A stretch of DNA of 64,000 bases. Origin: Channallabes apus. Lineage: Eukaryota > Chordata > Actinopteri > Siluriformes > Clariidae. A model generated the notes under the pieces. That model had not been told where the DNA came from. It worked only from the letters and a program-made list of their open reading frames with translations, and searched no databases. The translations under genes and the position numbers were made by a program. Positions 1 to 10,184 of the stretch are shown here, piece after piece. The DNA lies in the NCBI GenBank assembly GCA_030522415.1, contig CM060113.1, forward strand, positions 15,366,151 to 15,430,150. The letters run 5' to 3'. Numbering within the stretch: position 1 is the first letter of the stretch; each line of letters begins with the position of its first letter.

Positions 1-590
1 CAATGTGTCACACAAGCTGACAAGAGCTAGCTGTAGTGAGGAAAATATTTACTAATATTAGTTTAATATTATCAGAATAAGAGTTATATAAGACTTAATA
101 ACTTACCCAGTGTAGCATGGGTCTATTCTCTCTTCAAAATGCTCCCGTTCGTCGTCGGAGTCACACAGTCTTCTTCTGAGGTAAATGTAAACTTTCCAGA
201 ACATTCTGAAGAGTTTCCTCGGATGTGTAAGCGCGTGCCATCTTCCAAAACGTGCTGAAAACTCACTGAACCGGAGTATTTTCAAGCCTGTCTCTCTGTG
301 TTCGTTTTTTCATGCCGGTGTCCGGGGGCGTGGTCTAGTATGTAAATTACCCGGACTGATTTCCGTGTGATTGGCGCATGGGCGTGTCCTGCCTCGGGTC
401 ATTAGCATATAAGTGTGACAGAAATTCTGTGCCTCTCCTTGGTTTCATACGGATTACATAAACTGAGAATATTTGTTTTCAATGTGACTTGCATCATTTA
501 AAAGTAGACACTTTAAGCTTTATATAGATATATTTCTCATTTCAGTTAATTTTAGTGACGTGTTTCAAAAAGATTTTCACGGAGACTGAG
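1..590. other. no recognised feature
   Basis: I see no gene here. The one ORF above 50 codons (103-285, minus) has no family features. The stretch around 300-460 is somewhat GC-richer than its surroundings, but there is no convincing promoter or exon. Confidence 0.4.
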
Positions 591-594
591 GTTT

Positions 595-1275
595 CATATA
601 TGTGCATATATCCTCATATACTGCATGTGGCCAATTAGGATTAGTTTTTTGCATTTTTTTTGTTAGTTCTTAGTTATTGCCTTGATAATAGAAAATATGA
701 GCTAGGCATCATGTATGACAGTTGCCAAAGTGAGATATGAGCTAAAATGACCAGATCCTGCCATAGGAGACATATCTTGTATGTACATATACAGTAGGGC
801 TTATATGTGGATATAAAGAAGCAATACAGGAGACCTATATGGCCTGTATATGCACATATATGCACCTCAATGTTGCCTACATGTGGCATATATACGCATA
901 TATGCAGCATATATACGCATATATGCAGCATATATACGCATATATGCAGCATATATATTATCATATATGTGCATATATACTGCATATAGGTTTCATATAT
1001 GCGCATATATCCTCATATTTACATTTACATTTAGGCATTTGGCAGACGCTCTTATCCAGAGCGACTTACATTTTTATCTCATTATACATCTGAGCAGTTG
1101 AGGGTTAAGGGCCTTGCTCAAGGGCCCAACAGTGGCAACTTGGTGGTTGTGGGGTTTGAACCTTAGTCCAATGCCTTAACCACTGAGCTACCCCTGGCCC
1201 CATATAGGTGCGGTTATATGCGCATATATACTGCATATAGGTTTCATATATGCGCATATATCCTCATATAGGTTC
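595..1275. repeat. AT-rich palindromic minisatellite cluster
   Basis: Variants of a self-complementary TATATGCGCATATA motif recur at about 597-625, 840-1018 and 1205-1275. The core at 886-955 holds three near-perfect 21-bp units (starts 886, 907, 928) that alternate TATATACGC and CATATATGCA. A period of 21 keeps several frames open on both strands, so the ORFs here, which repeat a 7-residue peptide, are by-products and not genes. A SINE at 1019-1200 interrupts the cluster. Confidence 0.75.
1019..1200 (-). mobile_element. tRNA-derived SINE, copy 1
   Basis: Read on the minus strand, the element opens with a tRNA-like head: A-box-like TAGCTCAGTGGTTAAGG and B-box-like GGTTCAAACCC. A body follows (GGGCCCTTGAGCAAGGCCCTT), then the teleost-style tail GTCGCTCTGGATAAGAGCG and a (AAATGT)n end. 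The flanks CATAT at 1014-1018 and 1201-1205 fit a short target duplication, although the host sequence is itself repetitive. Compared with the copy at 33714-33915 it lacks about 16 bp between the A and B boxes. Confidence 0.8.
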
Positions 1276-1615
1276 TTTCCATGTGGGGCACGCACACTGC
1301 TCTGGGTCAGACACAGACAACGGGAAACAGGAACTAAGGTCTCAAACAAATGCTTCCCAACAGAATACCGTAGGTCGCATCGCCAAAATTCTTTCACCGT
1401 GAGTGGCAGGAACTTCCAGACTACAACATATTGAATTCTCATGCCTGTAGAGTGTATTATAATGACGTGGCGACAGTGTAAAAACACCCTCCGATGTTAA
1501 ATGCGAGCCGAAAATTGAGTACTTTTGAACGGCAAACAGGAATTAAGCTCTCAAGTGAGTAAACTAGACAGCAAGGTAAATACACAAAACTTACCGTCAA
1601 ATTATTTTTTTTCCT

Positions 1616-1618
<3 letters not shown>

Positions 1619-1686
<68 letters not shown>
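1619..1686. repeat. (TA)n microsatellite
   Basis: Uninterrupted TA dinucleotides followed by ATT and a T-run. ORFs encoding Ile-Tyr repeats here are artefacts. Confidence 0.97.
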
Positions 1687-1690
<4 letters not shown>

Positions 1691-1844
1691 TTATTATTTT
1701 TTTTTTTTAAGCACCATGGCAAATCTCTTGTAGTCAATTTTTTAACCTGTTTTAAACACATACACACATGCATACACATTTTTATAGAAATGCACTTAGT
1801 TAATTTAATTTGCCTTACATTGTTGAATGAGGATGGGTTCCACA

Positions 1845-2005
1845 ACCAAAAATCAACATTGATTCAATGTTTGTCTTTTCAACACTGAAAAGCATTGAAT
1901 TATCAACATTGATTCAACATTATTTAGCATTGAAAAATCAACCTCAACCAAAATGATGATTCTGATGAAATTTCAACATTGAATCAATGTCACCTTGCTA
2001 TCTGG
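1845..2005. repeat. fragment of an interspersed repeat with CAACATTGATTCAA motifs
   Basis: The motif AACATTGATTCAA and its inverse recur at about 1853, 1890 and 1975 within 160 bp, and the stretch ends in a CTATCTGGG-like edge. This resembles the internally repetitive non-autonomous DNA elements of teleosts that carry many TTGAATCAATGTT blocks. I cannot assign a family. Confidence 0.45.
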
Positions 2006-3647
2006 GTGAATATTACAGATGTCTTAGCATTCTACCAAAAGCCTATTGGCTTGCTGTTTAGAACTAGACGATGCTATGGCTAAGTCTGATGATTAAATCA
2101 CTATTCTGTTAATGGTAGTAAACAGGAGTATACATTTGTCTTTGCAGTCTCAGCCCACGCTTAATGAATCACATGGACTACAGTGCTCACAAAGACATTA
2201 GCATGTTTGTCTGTGCTTCCAGTCCTCTTCAAATGTGCCCTTTCTTCCCACACAGACCTATACCAATCCAATGTTTCTCTGTTGTCTGTTTCTACAGTAC
2301 ATTACTCAACAATGACCCAGCTATAACAGTGGTTCAGTAAATGTTTCAGCATGTACTAAGCAGATGTATGGTCACTATTAAATCCACCATATTTAGCAAG
2401 TACGCTCTATCTTTATAAGCCGAACAAATAGTAAAACTTTTCATATTTGCATTTGGTAATAGAGACTACATGTGTATCCAGTTTTACCAAGTACATTCAA
2501 GTTAAGCAGGTTATATGAAATTAAGCCGCTAAGGCCCCCATTCCAGCCTTTTTTGGGCTCTGTATGAATTCTGATCTGGTCATCAGCATCATTATTGTCT
2601 GGAGGAAAATTTGAGCATGTTCAAAAAATTTTGGCCTTGTTAATTATTTGGTATCAACCCATAATGCCGTTATTGAGTCATTATTGATTTTATGCCCATT
2701 TATGGGGCCCTTCTCTGTATTTATCACCTCCTTACCTGTTTGCTAACATTCGGCAGCCAAAAATCCTCTTAGTGAATGTAGATGGAAGTAATGACAAAAT
2801 TAACAAAGTGATATTTTAAGGAAAACAGTCATGATTAAACACGATTGAAATATATATTACATCCGATGTACAATAAAAATCTAAAATAATCTGTTTGATC
2901 ATTCCTGTTAATTTCATAATATAGTCTGATGACAAATTTACCATATAATTTTTATTCCTAAAATATGCGTGGCGTAGCTGCCAACTTCTCAGAAAAGCTT
3001 GGAGTGAGATTTTTAAAATAAGGGCATGGTTTTGCCCACGGAGAACGAGAAAATTACATTATCTGCATTGAGTTTAAACATACACAACACACTGCATCAC
3101 AATTTATATTCACATAATAAATATAATAATTATACGCACCCATTGGAGACCCCTCCCACACGACGTTTTTTAAAAATAATTAAATAATAATCATCATGCC
3201 TTTTTTGCTGTTTGTGTCCAGCACTGAAAAATTATTTGACCACAAATGGCTGTCATGTGGTAGTTAATATGATTGAAATAAAGCTGCTCACATCGCACAC
3301 ACTTTCAGAACAGCTTGACTTCAGTCATTAAGAGTGGCAACTTATGCAAAGCAGACGAAATGTAAAATCAATAATAGTAGGCCACCTGTTTGGCCTCTTA
3401 TATTCCCTAAACTGAAATATATACTTGCCACATAAATGCTGAATTTTGCAAAGTGAAAGTGTGCGTGATGTGAGAGGCTATAGTTCAGTCATAATATACT
3501 CAGATCACAAAAACATAGCATGACATAACGAGGTCATTATCATATTGTTAACACCTCTGTAATAGTTTGTAATACTCAGTAACTGCATTTTAATTTCTCT
3601 TTGTGACAGTAGTGTTGTTACCGGTTTCATTATCATTTATTTAGAGC
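2006..3647. other. unassigned non-coding stretch
   Basis: No ORF of note, no recognisable repeat ends and no tRNA-like structure. It is AT-rich and looks like ordinary intergenic or intronic DNA. Confidence 0.4.
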
Positions 3648-3652
3648 TCAGT

Positions 3653-4036
3653 TGTCAGGAGTGAACTAGCCTCGGGGACCAGAAGACGTAGCTTTAGCGG
3701 TTAGCCCAATGTAGCGTGGATGGTAAACCCAAACGCGGAGAGAAGCGAGTAGGCAGGATAACCACGCGACTTTAATCTAAGGACTCTCACAAAATCGGAG
3801 CAAGGGAAAACCACAAATTTAACCCGCGTCCTATAAATACACACACAATAGCAGAAAGCAGATAAACCAAATGGTGAGTACTCACGGTTTGCTGAAACGA
3901 CAACCGAAACCGACATGGGCCGAACTCAATGACTGAGCGGTAAGCCATCGTTTGTTTACCTCTTTTATACTTCCTGGTTTGGCGCCCGCCTTACTTCCGG
4001 GTCCTAGTGCCGGGCGCAGATTGAGTGTGCATGACA
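3653..4036 (-). repeat. Gypsy-1 3' LTR
   Basis: It is 384 bp long with TG...CA ends. On the minus strand TATAAAAG (3962-3969) lies 31 bp upstream of the GCTCAGTCATT block (3928-3938) predicted to be the RNA start. Next to it, inside the element, is the polypurine tract CAGGGGGGTAC. A 71-codon ORF (3701-3916) starts shortly after the predicted start site. Confidence 0.93.
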
Positions 4037-4076
4037 GTACCCCCCTGTCCAGGACCGGCTGAGTTGATGAAAGGCT

Positions 4077-7000
4077 TCATGGCTGAGGTGATGAAAGGCT
4101 TGAATTGGGATAGGTGGAATACTGGGTGGATCCGGAGCGCCGCAGGCAGCTGGAGCCGGTAGGTGACAGGGTTAATCCTGTGGGTGGTCCGATGAATCTG
4201 GGTGAGAGTTTTCTTGACTCGGTGTGGAGGTGGAGGTTTTTTGTGGAAAGCCATAACTTGTCACCTACGTTGTACAGTCGTCCCGGAGGATGTCGACGGC
4301 GGTGTTGGTGGGTGTAGCGGGCGTTGGCACGTTGGATGGCCCGGTTGGTTGTGATCCATAGCCACCGACATCTGCGGACCAACTGTTGGGCGGACGGTAC
4401 ATCAACCTCCGGCTCTGGGTGGTTGAAGATTGAAGGTTGGAAACCGTAGCATACCTCAAATGGGCTTAGGTTGGTGGCAGAGAAGGTGTGGAGGTTGTGT
4501 GATAGTTCCGCCCAAATGAGGTAGCGTGCCCAGGAGCGCTGACGATCTGCTACGAAACATCTCAGATAGCGCTCCAGCTGTTGGTTGGTCCGCTCCATCT
4601 GACCATTAGTCTGTGGGTGGTATCCGGATGACAGACTGCTGGTGGAGTCGATCAGATGGCAGAAGGCCTTCCAGAACCGGGTGGTGAACTGGGGCCCTCT
4701 GTCCAAGACGATGTCCTTGGGGAACCCATGCAGACGGACTACGTGCTCTAAAATCAGCTCTGCTGTCTCCTTTGCTGACGGGAGTCCGGCGAGAGCCACC
4801 AGATGCACGGTCTTAGAGAACCGTTCGACGATCGTGAGGATGGTGTCCTTTCCTTCGGAGGCCGGCAGGCCCGTGATGAAGTCGACGGCAATGTGCGTCC
4901 AGGGCCGTCGAGGGACTGGGAGTGGCTGCAGTTCACCTGGGGTTGGTCGATTGGTGTTCTTGGCCCTGGCGCACACTGGGCATGCCTGAACGAACTCTTG
5001 GACGTCCCTCATAATGGACGGCCACCAGAAGTCCCGCTGGAGAAATTGGAGGGACCGTCGTGTGCCCGGATGTCCAGAAATCGGCGACGAGTGTCCCCAC
5101 TGGAGGACCTCTGGTCTCATCAGCTCGGGCACGAAGAGTCGTCCAGGTGGCACACCTGCCGGTTCGGTCTCTGTGACCTGTGCCTGGCGAACTCTCGTCT
5201 CCAGGTCCAATTGGAGTGGGGCGATGATCCTGGAAGAGGGAAGGACAGGCGCGGGGTCCGCCCGGGGAACGTCCACCTCCAGCCGTCGGGAGAGGGCGTC
5301 CGCTTTGGTGTTCTTCGACCCCTGCCGGTATGAGAGGTGAAAATTATAATTCTCGAAGAATAGTGCCCACCGCACCTGTCGTGGGTTTAGCTGTTTTATG
5401 GTTTTGATCGTGATGAGGTTTTGATGGTCCGTCCAGATTATGAATGGCTCGCTGGCGCCCTGGAGCCAGTGACGCCACTCCTCCAGATCCCACTTTATGG
5501 CCAGCAGCTCGCAGTCCCCTACCCCGTATCGCTGCTGAGTGGAATAAAATTTTCTGGAGAAAAAACTACATGGGTGTTGTTTTTGATCTGGACCTCGTTG
5601 CGAGAGGATAGCTCCAGCGCCCACATCTGAAGCATCCACCTCTACAACGAATGATTTACTGGCATCTGGGTGGTGAAGAATCAGTGCTGTGGTGAAGCGG
5701 TGACAAAGTGACTGGAATGCGGAGACGGCTGCAGGGTTGAGGTGAAAAGGGAGAGATGAGGGACGGGTCAGAGCGGTCAGGGGGGCTGCAACTGTACTGT
5801 AGTCCCGGATAAAGCGACGATAGAAATTCGCAAACCCGAGAAACCATTGAAGCTGCTTGAGGGTCTTGGGTAGGGGCCAATGACGCACAACTTCTAGTTT
5901 CTGCGGGTCCATGGCCACACCCTGGGGCGAGATGACAAAACCCAGGAACGTGGTGGAGCGCTCGTGAAAAGCGCACTTTTCCAACTTACAGTACAGTTGG
6001 TGGGCGAGTAATCGCTTTAGAACCGCCCTGACGTGCTGGGTATGTTCTTCCATGGTGCGTGAATAGATGAGAATGTCGTCCAGGTAGGCGAATGCCCACC
6101 GACCGAGCATGTCGCGAAGGACATCATTAATGAGATGTTGGAATGCGGCGGGGGCATTGCACAGTCCGAATGGGATGACGAGATTCTCATAGTGTCCAGT
6201 AGGGGTGATAAAGGCCGTCTTCCACTCATCGCCCTCTCTGATGCGCACCAAGATGTAGGCGCTCCGGAGGTTCAACTTAGTAAAGATGGTGGCACCAGAG
6301 AGGGCGTCCCGGGCTGAGTTGGTAAGAGGCAATGGATGTCGGTTTTTGATGGTTATGTTGTTTAGCCCCCGATAGTCGACACAAGGGCGAAGTTCACCGC
6401 CTCTCTTCTTCACGAAGAAGAACCCCGCGGCGGCAGGTGAGGAGGAGGGCCTGATGGTGCCTTGGCGAAGGGCGTTGGTCACATACTCCTCCATGACCTG
6501 CGTCTCTGTGGGTGTAAGCGAATAGAGGTGGCCGCGGGGTGGAACTGTACCGGGTTGGAGGTCAATGGCGAGATCGTAGGGACGATGCAGAGGAAGATGG
6601 GTGGCTCGCCGTTTGCAGAAGACCTCCGCCAGGTCCCGATATGGCTCTGGGATGGAGTTGGTGTCGGCGTCGGGGGCCTCGGACTCCCTAGAGCATGTCC
6701 CAGCCGCTGCCCGTAGGCATAGTTCGTTGCAGGTCGCGCCCAACTGGAGGATCCGGTTCTGGGTCCAGGAGATGAGGGGGTCATGCTGTAGCAACCAGGG
6801 GTATCCAAGGATGATGGGAGGTGATGAGATGGAGGTGACGTAGAAGTGTAGCTGTTCTTGGTGTTGGTTGATGGAGACGGTGATGGGTTCTCTTTGGGTG
6901 ATGATTGGGCTGGTGGATAGGGGGCGACCGTCGACAGATGTGATTCGAACGGGCTGGGATAACGCCTCGAGTTTTACCCCCAGTTTTTTGGCGTACGAGG

Positions 7001-7220
7001 AGTCAATGAAGTTACCTGCTGCCCCGGAGTCGATGAACGCAGCACTTCGGACTCGTTTGTGGCCAACCTGGAGGTGTACCTGAACCGTGAGACAGGAGGA
7101 GTTGATGGTGATGGCGGAGAGACGAAGGTGACCTGGCGAGTGTCTCTCCCCTCTCACCGGGCCTGTGCGTTTCCCAGCCGGAGAGGGCAAGCTGCCCGGT
7201 GATGTGTTGCTGACCTGCAA
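4077..7220 (-). pseudogene. Gypsy-1 pol polyprotein, long ORF with dead RT
   Basis: An open frame of 1047 codons, entered by -1 frameshifting from gag; the first residues overlap gag. Domain order: aspartic protease (DSG, residues 64-66), reverse transcriptase (YLDD about residue 380), RNase H (WTDHQNL), then integrase with its HHCC finger (HSSPISGH, CPVC), the catalytic AVDF and LDRGPQF aspartates and the glutamate in QMERTNQQLERYL. The RT motif A aspartate is replaced by Asn: codon AAC at 6270-6272, where Gypsy-2 has GAC. An 11-nt deletion near 4182 shifts the C-terminus into another frame. The chromodomain present in Gypsy-2 is absent, replaced by a short tandem duplication (FITS / FINS) before the LTR. 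It cannot mobilise itself. Confidence 0.9.
7116..7175 (-). promoter_or_regulatory. Gypsy-1 -1 ribosomal frameshift signal (slippery heptamer plus pseudoknot)
   Basis: In the gag frame the sense strand reads xxG GGA AAC (7169-7175), a canonical X XXY YYZ slippery heptamer. After a 7-nt spacer, CCCGGTGAG (7153-7161) pairs with CTCGCCAGG (7132-7140) with one mismatch and one G-T pair. Eight loop bases, GGAGAGAC (7142-7149), pair perfectly with GTCTCTCC (7116-7123) downstream. That is an H-type pseudoknot with a 3-nt loop, a 1-nt junction and an 8-nt loop. The shift moves ribosomes from gag into the -1 frame that carries pol. The gag stop lies in stem 1. Confidence 0.82.
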
Positions 7221-8031
7221 TAGGCGCAGAGTCCTTCGTGAAACCGTCTCTCCCGTTCTGCAGCGGTCAAGGAGGCGCGTCCTAATTGCATGGGTTCCCC
7301 GGCTCCTGTGTCAACCACGGCAGGGGGTGGAGAACCAACATGTCCAGGGGTGGTGTAGGAGGTGGAGTCTGTGCGTCGTGGGGTGGTGACGGTGAAGGTG
7401 GGTGCAGGTGGCAGGGTGCGAGGGGCTGGCTTCGGGCGAGAGAGAAGGCGCTGATCGATCCGGAGAGCGAGTTGGATCAAGCCCTCCAAGGTAGCAGGAA
7501 GCTCTCGCCCGGCTAGTTCGTCAGGAGAAGCCAGGCCCTCGTAGTAGGACGTCCGGAGCGCGGCATCGCCCCACGTGGTCTGTACGGCGAGGGTACGAAA
7601 CTCCGCTGTGTAGCGACTCACGGGCGATCCTCCCTGCCTCAGGTGGTAGAGTCTTGTGTCGGTCTCCACCTCGCCCGCTGGGTGCTCGAAAGTGAGCCTG
7701 AGTTGATGGGTGAACTCATTGTATGAGTGGGCGGTGTCCGTGTCTGCTCTGAGAACTGCCGTGGCCCACTCAGCTGCCTGCCCTTTGAGCAACGAGCAAC
7801 GCTGCGGCCGCCGCGACGGGAGGCCCGCTAGCAAGCAAGATCAGCGTTCTCCCGCCAGCAAGATCAGCGTTCTCCTGCCTGAGCTCCGCGACTTCGCGGC
7901 GCAATGTCTTGGAGGCCCAGGCGCAGAGTAGCGATCTCCCCGGTTAGCTTGTCGATTAGCGCGGCATGCTGATCTACCATGTCGCAGAGGTGGCCATGAT
8001 CCGCTGGGTTTACCGCGGAGGGCTCAGTCAT
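7154..8031 (-). pseudogene. Gypsy-1 gag (broken)
   Basis: Gag would form the particle shell. The first ATG (8029-8031) lies inside the PBS and its frame is lost after a few dozen codons. Relative to Gypsy-2, a block of very roughly 150-200 bp is missing near 7815, and a segment containing AAGATCAGCGTTCTC is duplicated in tandem at about 7835-7880. From 7834 down, 226 codons remain open. They carry the retrotransposon gag capsid-like region (ATAVLRADTDTAHSYNEF, YHLRQG, YTAEFRTL) and a C-terminal CCHC zinc knuckle (C-x2-C-x4-H-x4-C, around residue 205). The ORF ends at TGA 7154-7156, inside the stem of the frameshift signal. Confidence 0.85.
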
Positions 8032-8032
8032 T
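8022..8032 (-). promoter_or_regulatory. Gypsy-1 self-priming primer-binding site overlapping the gag start
   Basis: One base after the 5' LTR, the sense strand reads AATGACTGAGC. This is the exact reverse complement of GCTCAGTCATT (8309-8319) in the LTR, which lies 31 bp from the TATA box and so at the expected 5' end of the RNA. No tRNA 3' end needs to be invoked. Tf1 of fission yeast and, by inference, sushi-type elements prime reverse transcription from their own first 11 nucleotides, and the length here is also 11. The site contains ATG ACT GAG, the first codons of gag. Confidence 0.8.
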
Positions 8033-8033
8033 C

Positions 8034-8417
8034 TGTCAGGAGTGAACTAACCTTGGGGACCAGAAGACGTAGCTTTAGCGGTTAGCCCAATGTAGCGTGG
8101 ATGGTAAACCCAAACACGGAGAGAAGCGAGTAGGCAGGATAACCATGCGACTTTAATCTAAGGACTCTCACAAAATCGGAGCAAGGGAAAAACACAAATT
8201 TAACCCGCGTCCTATAAATACACACACAATAGCAGAAAGCAGATAAACCAAATGGTGAGTACTCACGGTTTGCTGAAACGACAACCGAAACCGACATGGG
8301 CCGAATTCAATGACTGAGCGGTAAGCCATCGTTTGTTTACCTCTTTTATGCTTCCTGGTTTGGCGCCCACCTTACTTCCGGGTCCTACTGCCGGGCGCAG
8401 AATGAGTGTACATGACA
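8034..8417 (-). repeat. Gypsy-1 5' LTR (promoter LTR)
   Basis: It is 384 bp long, the mate of the 3653-4036 LTR. The TATA box has decayed to CATAAAAG (8343-8350) in this copy, while the 3' LTR keeps TATAAAAG. The predicted RNA start block is 8309-8319. Its promoter is therefore probably weaker than that of Gypsy-2. Confidence 0.93.
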
Positions 8418-8516
8418 TCAGTAGAGCATTGTTATATTTCTTAATGGTCAGATATTTAATTATATGAGTTATTATGTCGATAACACATTCATTTTGCTCA
8501 TATTGCTAGTGTCAAA

Positions 8517-8900
8517 ATTCAATTCAATTCAATTTATATAGTGCTTTTAACAATGGTCATTGTCTCAAAGCAGCGTCACAAAATTAAAATAAGATTATGG
8601 AAATGTGTAGAAGAAAGTAAAAATGTGTATAGATCATTATAATCTGATGTTCCTGATAAGCAAGGGTAATGGCAACAGTGGCAAGGAAAAACTCCCTGGG
8701 ATGGCAATAGGAAGAAACCTTGAGAGGAACCAGACACAACAGGGAACACATCCTCATTTGGGTCATAACAGATAGCAGGGATGGATACTGCAGTCATACT
8801 GTGTGTTAGACACCTAGAAGTTCAATATAACAAGATGTCTAAGTTAACATGGAGTCCAGTTCAGTTCGACACCAGCATGCCACCATGGGCAAAAAAAATG
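8517..8900 (-). mobile_element. 5'-truncated L2-type LINE 3' end
   Basis: Read on the minus strand it contains CTGTTATGACCCAAATGAGG and the GGTTCCTCTCAAGGTTTCTT and GAGTTTTTCCTTGCCAC blocks. It continues through TTTGAGACAATGACCATTG and ends in an (AATTG)n tail at 8517. The same 3' UTR closes L2-A (27182-27720) and the plus-strand fragment at 50172-50737. No coding part remains. Confidence 0.8.
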
Positions 8901-10182
8901 CACTGTAGAGCCGTTTTTATGTCTTTATGAATTTGTTTCCATTGTTAACGGCGATGGGGGGTCACTACACTTGAAAAATTTACTGAACAGGTAGAGACCG
9001 CAATGACTTCAGAGCCGATTTTAAATCTGGAGACGTCAGGAGAGGTTGGTACTGTAGCTATGGGGGCCTAACCTAGAAACAGGGAAAAGGATAAATCTTG
9101 CTTTTCAACTGACAATCTGTGGCCTTAGTTTATTTTTTGTGGGGAATAGGTCCATTATAAAAATACCATTTGTGAACACATCCCAAACCCCTTCCACCGT
9201 TTTAGGGTTTGATTATATCAGAGTAAAATATGTTCTTGAGAATTGTAGATGCGGATGGCTTATTTCACTAGTTTTGACGCGTAGCTAATGTCTTAAAGTT
9301 TCACTCACATGACAGAAGTCCGATCTCTTTGTCTTTTGTCATTTATTTGTCAGCATCAAAGAATCAACACTTCATACAGTCGTCTTGAGTAAATCCACTG
9401 TTATTACAGACACCAGTTGCTGCATCTTGCAAATCTCTGAGTTTTACAACAACCTGTTTGCTGTATCTTGTAGATTACAATCTTGGCTTGGGTATCTAAC
9501 AACACTCTTGTTGTTTCTTACATTCCCAGCTTACGTTAGCTTACGGTTACAACAACCTCGTTGCTGTATTTTACATTTCTAGCTTACCGGGAGCTCTCAC
9601 TAGCTGACGGTTACAACAACCTCGTTGCTGTATTTAGCATTTCTAGCTTACCGGGAGCTCTCATTAGCTGACGTTCTAAAGCTTGTGTTTCCGTAGCCTT
9701 CCAAATCTATACTGAGCTTTCTAGCATATCACAGTCACACAAATGCATGTAATAGTAGAATGACATCACAGACCAACCTACGATTATCAACTTATGATGC
9801 ATAACTAAGAAATTTAAAGCTTATGGCTTATGTAACAAACTTAATGCTTAATGCTTTACTAATGAATAGAACAAGGTAGAATAAATGAAATAACAGCAAG
9901 TAAAATAAAATAAAATAAACACAACAACAAATTCATAAAAAGTGCGATATAGTAGACAAGAATACACAAGAATAGTACTTCAAAAAACAGATAGTTCATG
10001 GTAAATATGTAAGAAAAACATGAATTTATGTCAAAGACACAAGAAAAGGCACTTGTGACCTCTCATATCCAGGGAACAGAACAGTCCTGAGTCCTGAGCA
10101 TCTGTACTCATGATTAGAGGGATTTGGCAGGTGGCTGATGTTACTTCTAATTGCAATTCCAAAATAACCAAGACTTCCAATA
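8901..10182. other. non-coding stretch with short tandem repeats
   Basis: No gene seen. It holds the 64-bp tandem repeat listed separately and an A-rich (AAAAT)n patch near 9900. ORFs here have no recognisable family features. Confidence 0.4.
9543..9670. repeat. 64-bp tandem repeat, two clear copies plus degenerate ones
   Basis: The unit starts ACGGTTACAACAACCTCG and ends CTCACTAGCTG. It occurs at 9543-9606 and 9607-9670 with few changes. Decayed relatives with ACAACAACCTGTTTGCTGTA and AACAACACTCTTGTTG lie upstream from about 9415. No function is apparent. Confidence 0.75.
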
Positions 10183-10184
10183 TA

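Larger units (their letters stand above)
3653..8417 (-). mobile_element. Gypsy-1: sushi-type Ty3/gypsy chromovirus, complete ends, damaged
   Basis: A full LTR retrotransposon on the minus strand. Two 384-bp LTRs (3653-4036 and 8034-8417) start TGTCA and end TGACA. A perfect 5-bp target duplication TCAGT lies at 3648-3652 and 8418-8422. Internally, in sense order, come a self-priming PBS, gag with a zinc knuckle, a -1 frameshift signal, and pol (protease, RT, RNase H, integrase), followed by a G-run polypurine tract next to the 3' LTR (about 4037-4046). By eye the LTRs differ at about 11 positions. The copy is dead: gag has a deletion, the RT active site is changed, the pol C-terminus is frameshifted and the chromodomain is missing. 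The intact target duplication shows it transposed as a unit and decayed in place. Confidence 0.95.

Noticed and set aside
1130..1200. possible tRNA gene (minus strand)
   Set aside because: The A and B boxes are those of a SINE head. The cloverleaf is degenerate and the element continues into a SINE body and tail.
595..1275. CRISPR-like appearance of regularly spaced palindromic repeats
   Set aside because: The units are directly adjacent with no unique spacers, the DNA is eukaryotic and no cas-like genes exist.
1525..1845. ORFs of Ile-Tyr repeats on both strands
   Set aside because: They are translations of a (TA)n microsatellite.
4642..5340. plus-strand ORFs of 108-176 codons across Gypsy-1
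   Set aside because: They are antisense shadows of pol; the same shadows appear opposite pol in Gypsy-2 and have no family motifs.
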